A stretch of DNA of 5,484 nucleotides from Ignavibacteria bacterium (GTDB taxonomy: Bacteria > Bacteroidota > Ignavibacteria > Ignavibacteriales > Melioribacteraceae), in the NCBI GenBank assembly GCA_027347545.1, contig DAIEQT010000497.1, positions 1 to 5,484 of the forward strand. The letters are read 5' to 3'. Within the stretch, counting starts at the first letter, position 1; every line of letters starts with the position of its first letter. Below, piece by piece: positions 1 through 5,484 of this stretch. The notes under the pieces are model-generated. The model made no database searches and had not been told where the DNA came from. It saw only the letters and a list, made by a program, of their open reading frames with translations. The translations under genes and the position numbers were made by a program.

Positions 1-1742
1 GTATAGCTAATCGTCGTTTCCGGGTTGAATGGATTGGGGTTGTTCTGGAATAATTGTATTCCCGGAATTGATTCGTCTGTTTCGTTTTTGAAATCATCAA
101 TGTGAGTAATTACATCGTTAGCCTTTATTGGATTAGCCCAAGTGCCATGTGTTAGAATCAGTTGCGAGAAAATTCTCTTTGTAAATTTGCCATGCCGAAT
201 TGTAAACCCGGCGCCGAATGTTGCAGCTTTAGTTTCTTTAGGAATATCAAAATAATCTGTAAATGAACATCTGTTATCAAGCACAGTAATCACTTTTGAT
301 TTTGCCGTTCCTTCATCAAAACCAATGTGAGGATGCATAACGTAGTCAACTATATCGCCTTCTGTAGTAAACAAAGAATCTGTTGTTATGTCTATCAGCA
401 AATAATTTTTGCTGCCGGGATTTAAACTAGCCGGAACAAGCTGCATTTTGATTTCGGGAAGCGGCAACTGTTTCTTGGAACATAGAACAGAGATTGTTTC
501 TGATTTGAGTTTAACCCCGTTAGCATCAAAGAAATGAAAAGTTAACTCTAAATCTTTCACTTGTTCTGTGAGTTTAAGAGCTAAACTTCCGTTAAAATAA
601 TTTGAACTAATATTTTGATTTAGAATTGTGCTATCGTTTAGTACAATTGAAAATGAGCGAACATCTTCGGATGTAAAAATCTCAACCGGAATTTGCTCAC
701 CGTATATCTTTTCATTCTTTGGTTCAGTAATAATGGCTTTGTTGTATGTTGTGTAGGCAGTCCATACCGGACGCGGAGTTCCATACTTATCATTTTGATT
801 TGCGAACTCAATTAATCCAAACCATTCTTCTGGGGTAGAATCGTGAAAAAATTCATTTCCACTTTTCCACCAGCCGTCGTGATATTGAAAAACAACACCG
901 CCTTGAGCGCCGGCGTCTATCAAACTTCTGTACATCAATAAATCGCCGCTGGTTTGCCGGGCAAGTGTATTCCCGCCGTAAGTATCTTTTGTACTTGGAG
1001 AGCCTGGCGAAACCGACAGTCCATATTCGGTAACGATAAATGGTTTTGTAGATGCGCGATTGTTTTTCAAAAAATGTAAATATCCGGAGTAGCCATGAGA
1101 GCCGCTTATTGTTACGGGATTGTAGATGTATGCGTTGTATGCTGTAAAATCAAAAATATCTGCGTTGATATAATCGCCGACAATTGTATTTGAAAATGAA
1201 ACCGGTATGCCGCTATGTCTTTGATGAATTAAATCTCTAACAGCTTGCCAAATGTTAAGAAGGTTTTGTGCACCCGCGCTGTAGATATGAGCGACTTGCG
1301 GTTCATTCATTATTAGATAGCCGATGATGCATTTATACTTATTGGAGTAATTTAGAACCGAGTTTACTTGATTCATCGCGGAAGCTCTGAATGACTGTGA
1401 ACCAAAATCTCCCGCCGGGTCAATCCAAATTCCGAACAGTATTTTCAGTCCCGATTCTTCGACAAGTTTTAATTCTTCTTCTGTTATTGCGCCCCAAGTG
1501 CGGATTGTATTGAATCCTCCATTTTTAATTCTGTCTAAATCAAATCTTATTAAATCAGAATCGAACTTGTAAATCCATGGCACCTGTCCCGGTCTGGTGT
1601 GCGTTTCATAGCCAATGCCTTTAACGAAAAACTTCTGACTATCTATGTAATACCAGCCGTTTGTTATTTGAACATTCTGTGCCAGGTAGATTTTCGAAAA
1701 ACAAAGTAAGATTAGAAAAAATATTTTTTTGGGATTTATCAT
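1..1742 (-). CDS. Secreted clan GH-A glycoside hydrolase with T9SS sorting domain (C-terminus cut off by window edge)
   Basis: An open frame of 580 complete codons runs leftward from ATG at 1740-1742 and leaves the window without a stop. Residues 1-22 are a signal peptide (KK, hydrophobic core, cleavage near LAQ). A TIM-barrel follows. It shows NTIRTWG (R81), the acid/base motif MNEP with E147 preceded by Asn, the nucleophile motif TEYG with E239, and DGWWK at 289-293. Asn-Glu followed by a second Glu about 90 residues later is the clan GH-A retaining arrangement, as in GH2, GH5 and GH72. The GH2-type TIM barrel seems closest, but I cannot fix the family or the substrate. Residues about 340-550 look like two beta-sandwich modules, the first starting near EPKNEKIYGEQ. 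From residue 560 a T9SS type A sorting domain begins (QNNPNPFNPETTISY), with about 70-80 residues missing beyond the edge. The start overlaps the peptidase stop as ATGA with no strong Shine-Dalgarno, suggesting translational coupling. It is probably exported and cell-surface attached or released. Confidence 0.85.
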   Translation of the reverse strand, partial: MINPKKIFFLILLCFSKIYLAQNVQITNGWYYIDSQKFFVKGIGYETHTRPGQVPWIYKFDSDLIRFDLDRIKNGGFNTIRTWGAITEEELKLVEESGLKILFGIWIDPAGDFGSQSFRASAMNQVNSVLNYSNKYKCIIGYLIMNEPQVAHIYSAGAQNLLNIWQAVRDLIHQRHSGIPVSFSNTIVGDYINADIFDFTAYNAYIYNPVTISGSHGYSGYLHFLKNNRASTKPFIVTEYGLSVSPGSPSTKDTYGGNTLARQTSGDLLMYRSLIDAGAQGGVVFQYHDGWWKSGNEFFHDSTPEEWFGLIEFANQNDKYGTPRPVWTAYTTYNKAIITEPKNEKIYGEQIPVEIFTSEDVRSFSIVLNDSTILNQNISSNYFNGSLALKLTEQVKDLELTFHFFDANGVKLKSETISVLCSKKQLPLPEIKMQLVPASLNPGSKNYLLIDITTDSLFTTEGDIVDYVMHPHIGFDEGTAKSKVITVLDNRCSFTDYFDIPKETKAATFGAGFTIRHGKFTKRIFSQLILTHGTWANPIKANDVITHIDDFKNETDESIPGIQLFQNNPNPFNPETTISY

Positions 1743-3724
1743 TTCATCAAAATTAATTTCTTCGTTTCGCTGTAACTGCCACTTTGCAATCTGTAAAAGT
1801 AAACACCGGATGACAATTTATAATTTATAATTGAGAATTTAGAATTATATGTTCCAGCTTGCTGAAATTCGTTTACAAGAGTTGCAACTTCTCTTCCTAG
1901 AACATCGAAAACTTTTAATGTTACGTTTATCGTTTCACCTTTCACGTTTGACGGGATTGTGTAGCTTATAGTGGTTTCCGGGTTAAACGGGTTTGGGTAG
2001 TTTTGTGAAAGATAAAAGTGAGATGGAATGCTTTCTTCATCCTCAAGGTCAGTGTTTCCGACTACATCTTCAAGAAGCCAATTGTCCGGATCGAGAGAAA
2101 CCGACAACGGCTGTCCGCTTATTGGAATAATCCAGCCTTGATCTTGTTGATCATTAAATACGCTGGTAAAAATTGTTGATTTGTTGGTTGTTATTTTTAT
2201 CTGAACCGGCATCGTAAAAAATTGTGGGTTAGTATTTACGTTCTGTTTCAAACGGAAAGTTAGATGGAACAAATCACCATTGATTTGTTTTGAGCTCCAT
2301 CCGACTGTGTACTTTGGATAATTTTCGCCGTAAATCCATTGCTTAAAAAAGTAATCTAAACTTTTGCCGTAAACTCTTTCTGCAATTCGTTGGAAGTCTT
2401 CTGTTGTTGCTACATTATAAGAAAGACCCGGTTCAATAAGATATTCTTTCAGAATTTTAAAGAAGTTTTCATCACCAACGACTCCGCGAAGCATATGAAG
2501 TACAACTCCTCCTTTACTATAAGATCTGGAGCCGCTGAATATTTCTGAAATTGTAGAAATATCCTTCACGTAAATTGAGCCTTTTGCATTCTTAGCAGAA
2601 TTCATTATTGCATTTACATCAGTCATGAAAGCGCTGCTTCCATATTTTGCTTCGTAGTAAATGCTCTCGCTGTAAGTAGCAAAGCCTTCGTTCAGCCAGA
2701 TATTCTGCCAATCTTTGCAAGTTACCCAATCTCCAAACCATTGATGAGCAAGCTCATGTGCTACTACATCTTCCCGGAATGTTGACATAGAGGAAACAGT
2801 TTGATGTTCCATGCTTACACTGTTCATAACTTGAGCTTGACCATACTTCTCGGCTATGAATGGATAGAGTCCAAACTTTTCCGAAAAGATTTTTAACATG
2901 CCGGGCACTAAATCCAGATTGGCTTTATTAGCGCTGAACAGTTCCGGAAAAACATAATGACTTACCGGCATAACTTTCCCGGTCTCGTATTCAAATGGTG
3001 TATCATATTTATGGTAATTTGTCATTGCAAGCGAGATGAGATAATTTGCGATTGGGTAACGGTTCTTCCATTTATAAGTTGTAGTTCCATCCACATTATT
3101 AACAGTTTCTGTTAATACACCGTTGGAAATAGATGTGAAATATTTATCAGCGGTAATCCAAACATCAGAAGAATCTGCTTTATCTGCCGGGGTGTCTTTG
3201 CTTGGCCACCATGATTTTGCGCCGTATGGCTCGCTCAAAGTCCAAATTATTGGCTGTCCGGAGTGTGCTGTGAAAACAAAATCTCCAAATCCGGCGCTTT
3301 GCGGATAGCCGCTATACTTGATTGTTACTGCAATTAATTCTCCCTTCGCATATTCTTTTTCTAGGTTGATCTTTAGCTGATCGTTGCTCTGAGAGTAAGC
3401 TACCGTAACATTGTTAGATGTAACTGAAGAAACCGCCATAGTTGTTACAAGATCAAGATAAAAGTTAGTTAGCTTATCAATTGATGACCAAGCTTTAACA
3501 GTTACCTCGCCGGTTAGTAATTTGCTGTTGTAGTTGACTGAGAGATTTAGTTTATAATAAGTAACATCAATTTTATCGTCTCCCGGATATGCAACTTTGC
3601 TAAGCCGGTTTGAGCTGTTGAACGCTCTAATTTTTCCTTCGGAACAGTATTGCGATGCGTCATCTTGAGAGAATAAATTGCTCGATAGCAATAAGAAAAA
3701 ACAAACCGTAAATAATGTTTTCAT
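1739..3724 (-). CDS. Secreted M1-family zinc metallopeptidase (aminopeptidase N-like) with T9SS sorting domain
   Basis: This 661-residue protein is predicted to remove N-terminal residues from peptides outside the cell. Residues 1-20 form a signal peptide (cleavage near LFSQ). Residues about 45-235 are the M1 N-terminal beta domain, including SEPYGAKSWWPSKDTPADKA. The catalytic domain (about 240-475) has the gluzincin site HELAH (H323, E324, H327) and, 18 residues later, E346 in WLNEGFATYSE, giving two His and one Glu zinc ligands. Y402 in SYSKGG is the likely transition-state tyrosine. The GAMEN exopeptidase motif appears as SVSMEH (302-307): the Glu that binds the substrate amino group is kept and Asn is replaced by His. 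A short beta module (about 475-550) follows, so the long helical C-terminal domain of PepN is absent. Residues 570-661 are a T9SS type A sorting domain (YPNPFNPETTISY, VFDVLGREVATLV, SSGVYFYRL, KKLILMK). The start is supported by AGGA nine bases upstream and by the signal peptide. It is the first gene of a leftward pair with the glycosidase. Confidence 0.95.
   Translation of the reverse strand: MKTLFTVCFFLLLSSNLFSQDDASQYCSEGKIRAFNSSNRLSKVAYPGDDKIDVTYYKLNLSVNYNSKLLTGEVTVKAWSSIDKLTNFYLDLVTTMAVSSVTSNNVTVAYSQSNDQLKINLEKEYAKGELIAVTIKYSGYPQSAGFGDFVFTAHSGQPIIWTLSEPYGAKSWWPSKDTPADKADSSDVWITADKYFTSISNGVLTETVNNVDGTTTYKWKNRYPIANYLISLAMTNYHKYDTPFEYETGKVMPVSHYVFPELFSANKANLDLVPGMLKIFSEKFGLYPFIAEKYGQAQVMNSVSMEHQTVSSMSTFREDVVAHELAHQWFGDWVTCKDWQNIWLNEGFATYSESIYYEAKYGSSAFMTDVNAIMNSAKNAKGSIYVKDISTISEIFSGSRSYSKGGVVLHMLRGVVGDENFFKILKEYLIEPGLSYNVATTEDFQRIAERVYGKSLDYFFKQWIYGENYPKYTVGWSSKQINGDLFHLTFRLKQNVNTNPQFFTMPVQIKITTNKSTIFTSVFNDQQDQGWIIPISGQPLSVSLDPDNWLLEDVVGNTDLEDEESIPSHFYLSQNYPNPFNPETTISYTIPSNVKGETINVTLKVFDVLGREVATLVNEFQQAGTYNSKFSIINYKLSSGVYFYRLQSGSYSETKKLILMK
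1742..2017 (-). other. T9SS type A C-terminal sorting domain of the M1 peptidase
   Basis: Codons 570-661 encode the secretion signal read by the type IX machinery. It starts with YLSQNYPNPFNPETTISY, continues through VTLKVFDVLGREVATLVNE, and ends in SSGVYFYRLQSG and a lysine-rich KKLILMK tail. This order matches the Por secretion sorting-domain family common in Ignavibacteria and related phyla. The same opening motif occurs at the end of the partial glycosidase (residues 560-580), so both enzymes should use one export route. Confidence 0.85.
1815..1850 (-). repeat. AT-rich degenerate short-period repeat inside the sorting-domain coding sequence
   Basis: On the coding strand this stretch is a run of AATT/ATAA/ATTCT words, for example AATTCTAAATTCTCAATTAT followed by AAATTATAAATT. 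It encodes roughly residues 626-637 (YNSKFSIINYKL), in frame, between the GTY turn and the SSGVYFYRL strand. The remainder of the gene is far less repetitive. It may derive from an intergenic AT-rich repeat or be a slippage product. The repeat is plain to see, but its origin is inference. Confidence 0.5.
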
Positions 3725-3733
3725 TTCAATTCA

Positions 3734-3737
3734 TCCT
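3734..3737 (-). promoter_or_regulatory. Ribosome binding site of the M1 peptidase gene
   Basis: AGGA on the minus strand lies nine bases before the ATG at 3722-3724, within TTAGGATGAATTGAA. It supports the chosen start, which also opens directly into a signal peptide. Confidence 0.55.
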
Positions 3738-3796
3738 AAAGGTTGATTAAAGATATTTCAGAAGTCTCAAAGTAAAAAGTGAAATATAATTCTCTA

Positions 3797-3804
3797 CAAA
3801 TTTA
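3797..3804 (-). promoter_or_regulatory. Possible Bacteroidota-type -7 promoter element for the peptidase-glycosidase operon
   Basis: TAAATTTG on the minus strand matches the TAnnTTTG -7 consensus of Bacteroidota housekeeping promoters exactly and lies 72 bases before the peptidase ATG. No TTG or TTTG sits at the usual spacing of about 17-23 bases upstream. In such AT-rich DNA a chance match is possible, so the call is tentative. Confidence 0.3.
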
Positions 3805-3877
3805 ACACCTTTCTTTTAGAGATGAGTTTATTTCGTTAATTTCAAAGTGTGTTTCCAAACTATACCAACGGATTTTT

Positions 3878-5173
3878 ATGAAAAAGAAACTTCCGCTTCA
3901 CATTAAAATTTTAATTGGACTTTTAACCGGCTTATTTATTGGACTGTTGTGCAATGTGTTTCTGCCCGGCAATCCAAATGTATCATGGTTTGTTATAAGT
4001 GTTGCCTATCCGGTGGGGCAAATATTCTTACGCATGATTTTTATGATCATTGTTCCCCTAATTTTTACCGCAATAGTTTTGGGCGTAGCTGATTTTAGAG
4101 ATTTAAAAAAGATTGGAAGGGTCGGCGGTAAGGTTTTGCTGTTTACCGTTATCATCACCGCTGTTTCGGTTATTATTGGAATGACGCTAGTAAATGTTTT
4201 TCAGCCGGGAAGCGGAATGAACGAGCAAGACAGAGCTACGCTTATTCAAACAATTACAAACAAACAAAACGTTGGCGGTATTTTAACTTCCGCAAGGGAA
4301 GCCAAATCATTTACACAGATTGTTGTGGACATCATTCCAAGAAATCCTTTTGTGGATATTGTTGGCTTTCTCGATCCAAATTATAAAGGCGGTGGATTGC
4401 TTTCCATAATGTTCTTTGCGCTAATATTTGGAATTGCGATGACGGTTTCCGATAGAGAAAAGATTGAACCGCTTACTAAAGTATTGCAAAGCTTATACGA
4501 TGTGGTGATGAAGATTATTGACTTTGCAATGAAGCTGGCTCCGTATGGGGTGGCTGCACTTATTTTTTCAACAGCGTCCCAACTTGGGTTTCAAATAATA
4601 GGAATGCTCTTAAAGTATGTTCTTGTTGTGTTGTTCGCTCTGGTGCTTCACTTTATAGTAACGTACGGAATCATAATTAAGTATGCTGTTAAGAAAAATC
4701 CCAAAGAGTTTTTTAAGAATTTGAGCGAAGTAATCTTAACGGCATTTTCAACTAGCTCTTCCAACGCAACTCTGCCAACCTCTATTCGAGTTTCCGTAGA
4801 AAAACTTAAGCTTGATAAAGACATTGCCAATTTTGTTTTGACGATTGGTTCAACGGCAAATCAAAACGGAACTGCTTTGTATGAAGGAATCACTGTGTTA
4901 TTCCTCGCTCAGTTTTACGGCATTGATCTTTCAATTGCTCAGCAGCTGCTTGTAGTATTTCTTTCCATTTTGGCTGGTGTTGGAACGGCCGGAGTTCCGG
5001 GTGGTTCGCTTCCGCTTGTTGTAATGGTTTTGCAAACCGTGGGCATTCCCGCAGAGGGAATCGGAATCATACTTGGCGTGGATAGAATACTTGATATGAG
5101 CCGCACTGTTGTTAACGTTGGCGGCGATATAGTTCTTGCAAGCTGGGTGGATGCTACTGAATTAAAAACATAA
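3878..5173 (+). CDS. Dicarboxylate/amino acid:cation symporter (DAACS, GltP/DctA-type), probably for glutamate or aspartate
   Basis: This 431-residue inner-membrane protein has the usual family length and the eight-helix, two-hairpin architecture of the GltPh fold. It imports acidic amino acids or C4-dicarboxylates with cations. Family landmarks in order are: the serine-rich HP1 tip STSSSNATLP (291-300), the TM7 motif ANQNGTALYEG (327-337), the HP2 tip AGVGTAGVPGG (366-376), and TM8 DRILDMSRTVVNVGGD (402-417). Against GltPh, D402, D406, R409, T410, N413 and D417 fall at D390, D394, R397, T398, N401 and D405. Keeping the equivalents of D394 and T398, which contact the amino acid substrate and are replaced in DctA as I recall it, favours glutamate or aspartate over succinate. 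The cation-site motif NMDGT is NQNGT here, so ion coupling may differ. The ATG has only a weak GGA five bases upstream, but the MKKK start before the first helix is typical. A hairpin terminator follows. It is transcribed away from the peptidase operon. Confidence 0.93.
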   Translation: MKKKLPLHIKILIGLLTGLFIGLLCNVFLPGNPNVSWFVISVAYPVGQIFLRMIFMIIVPLIFTAIVLGVADFRDLKKIGRVGGKVLLFTVIITAVSVIIGMTLVNVFQPGSGMNEQDRATLIQTITNKQNVGGILTSAREAKSFTQIVVDIIPRNPFVDIVGFLDPNYKGGGLLSIMFFALIFGIAMTVSDREKIEPLTKVLQSLYDVVMKIIDFAMKLAPYGVAALIFSTASQLGFQIIGMLLKYVLVVLFALVLHFIVTYGIIIKYAVKKNPKEFFKNLSEVILTAFSTSSSNATLPTSIRVSVEKLKLDKDIANFVLTIGSTANQNGTALYEGITVLFLAQFYGIDLSIAQQLLVVFLSILAGVGTAGVPGGSLPLVVMVLQTVGIPAEGIGIILGVDRILDMSRTVVNVGGDIVLASWVDATELKT

Positions 5174-5188
5174 GTTATCATTTCGTAA

Positions 5189-5216
5189 AAGGGAAAAAGA
5201 CTATTCTTTTTCCCTT
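5189..5216 (+). terminator. Hairpin, probable terminator of the symporter gene
   Basis: A perfect 11-bp inverted repeat, AAGGGAAAAAG and CTTTTTCCCTT, encloses the six-base loop ACTATT and starts 15 bases after the symporter stop. One more A-T pair can close inside the loop. The T-run lies within the 3' arm instead of after it, so release would be less canonical than in a classic intrinsic terminator. Position and strength of the stem still favour this role. Confidence 0.65.
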
Positions 5217-5280
5217 CATCTCAAATTCATTCAAAAAAGAAATTTAGTTCGTTAGTCTTATTTGAACTCATTTTCATTAC

Positions 5281-5428
5281 TAACTGAAGTTACGCACTTT
5301 GTGATTTCTTAGTGTCCTTGTGACTTGGTGGCAACAGAAAACATAAGAAATTGAGCCACAAAGGCACCAAGACACCAAGTTTCACTAAAAATAATTCACA
5401 AAATTCAATTCATGCGTAACTTCAGTTA
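5281..5428. repeat. MITE-like 148-bp element with perfect 16-bp terminal inverted repeats
   Basis: TAACTGAAGTTACGCA at 5281-5296 is repeated exactly in inverted orientation at 5413-5428. Between them are further inverted arms, and there is no room for a transposase. The outer TA on both sides would fit a TA target duplication around a 144-bp core (5283-5426), but the TA could equally be part of the repeat. This looks like a non-autonomous miniature transposon or an intergenic palindromic unit. I do not recognise the terminal sequence as belonging to a named insertion-sequence family. It fills most of the gap before the next gene and ends 24 bases from its start codon. Confidence 0.7.
5308..5379. 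repeat. Internal imperfect hairpin of 8-bp CACNAAGR-type units
   Basis: Inside the MITE-like element, 5308-5332 and 5355-5379 are inverted copies matching at 20 of 25 positions, around a 22-base loop. The right arm is three tandem 8-mers, CACAAAGG, CACCAAGA and CACCAAGT (5357-5380). The left arm holds the complements of CACCAAGT, CACAAGGA and CACTAAGA (5307-5330). From general recollection, similar 'caccaagacaccaag' repeats are common between genes in many environmental bacterial genomes. Their function is not established. Confidence 0.65.
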
Positions 5429-5441
5429 TTTATCAAACCGA

Positions 5442-5448
5442 GAGAGGG
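5442..5448 (+). promoter_or_regulatory. Ribosome binding site of the partial dehydrogenase gene
   Basis: The purine run GAGAGGG ends four bases before the ATG at 5453-5455. It is the strongest Shine-Dalgarno-like sequence in the window and fixes this start. Confidence 0.6.
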
Positions 5449-5452
5449 TAAA

Positions 5453-5484
5453 ATGAAATTAGCAGTTATTGGAACCGGATATGT
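5453..5484 (+). CDS. N-terminus of a probable UDP-glucose/GDP-mannose dehydrogenase (cut off by window edge)
   Basis: Only ten complete codons and part of an eleventh are visible, reading MKLAVIGTGYV. A start methionine followed at once by a beta strand and GTGYV is the NAD-binding Rossmann opening typical of UDP-glucose 6-dehydrogenase and GDP-mannose dehydrogenase (usually MKIAVIGTGYVGL). Such enzymes oxidise the sugar C6 alcohol to a carboxylate for capsule, lipopolysaccharide or exopolysaccharide synthesis. Other Rossmann dehydrogenases can begin similarly, so the substrate is not decided. The gene lies rightward after the symporter, but the terminator-like hairpin and the MITE-like element between them suggest separate transcription. 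Confidence 0.6.
   Translation, partial: MKLAVIGTGY

Larger units (their letters stand above)
3725..3877. promoter_or_regulatory. Divergent intergenic region between the peptidase operon and the symporter
   Basis: These 153 bases lie between two start codons facing away from each other, so they should hold promoters for both directions. Leftward signals are the TAAATTTG element and AGGA site. Rightward I see no convincing promoter: a TATAAT at 3785-3790 has no matching -35 box. The symporter has only a weak GGA (3870-3872) five bases before its ATG. I found no clear operator palindrome or riboswitch. Confidence 0.5.

Noticed and set aside
1701..1703. Cys14 of the glycosidase signal peptide as a lipoprotein attachment site
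   Set aside because: The Cys lies inside the hydrophobic core (FLILLCFSKIYLAQ) without a lipobox, and T9SS cargo normally has a standard signal peptidase I site.
3123..3308. Open frame of 61 codons on the plus strand
   Set aside because: It lies wholly opposite the M1 peptidase N-terminal domain, has no ribosome site or recognisable domain, and is a shadow of that gene.
3785..3790. TATAAT as a -10 box for the symporter
   Set aside because: The sequence 17 bases upstream (AAGTCT) is not a -35 box, and the lineage probably uses a different promoter consensus.
4648..4830. Open frame of 60 codons on the minus strand
   Set aside because: It is antisense to the symporter HP1 region, with composition explained by the codons of the real gene.
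4939..5181. Open frame of 80 codons on the minus strand
   Set aside because: It is antisense to the HP2/TM8 end of the symporter, where conserved motifs show that the plus strand is the coding strand.
5307..5380. Short regular repeats suggestive of a CRISPR array
   Set aside because: The period is 8 bp without spacers and the blocks are in opposite orientation, so this is a hairpin repeat and not CRISPR.

Overview
The window looks like chromosomal DNA of a Bacteroidota/Chlorobi-group bacterium, most likely Ignavibacteria or a close relative. The main evidence is that both leftward genes encode secreted enzymes ending in the 'QNYPNPFNPETTISY' type of type IX secretion (T9SS, Por system) sorting domain. 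Other support is the AT-rich composition and the weak Shine-Dalgarno sequences. The assignment rests on motif recognition, not on a search.

Layout: positions 1-3724 hold two leftward genes. A secreted M1-family zinc peptidase (1739-3724) comes first, followed by a secreted clan GH-A glycoside hydrolase (1742 down past position 1, C-terminus cut by the window edge). They overlap by four bases (ATGA), so they are probably one operon with coupled translation. A 153-base divergent intergenic region (3725-3877) separates them from a rightward dicarboxylate/amino acid:cation symporter (3878-5173), whose substrate-site residues fit an acidic amino acid carrier. A near-perfect hairpin, likely a terminator, follows it. 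The 279-base gap 5174-5452 then carries a 148-base MITE-like element with perfect 16-bp terminal inverted repeats and an internal imperfect hairpin built of 8-bp units. The first ten codons of a probable UDP-glucose/GDP-mannose dehydrogenase begin at 5453, only 24 bases after that element.

Working together (inference): the peptidase and glycosidase would be exported through the outer membrane to digest protein and polysaccharide. The divergently transcribed symporter could take up released glutamate or aspartate. The dehydrogenase at the right edge probably begins a separate nucleotide-sugar or exopolysaccharide unit. No novel defence or mobile system is visible. The most unusual items are the MITE-like hairpin in the probable leader of the dehydrogenase gene, the altered cation-site motif in the symporter, and an AT-rich repeat inside the peptidase sorting domain.
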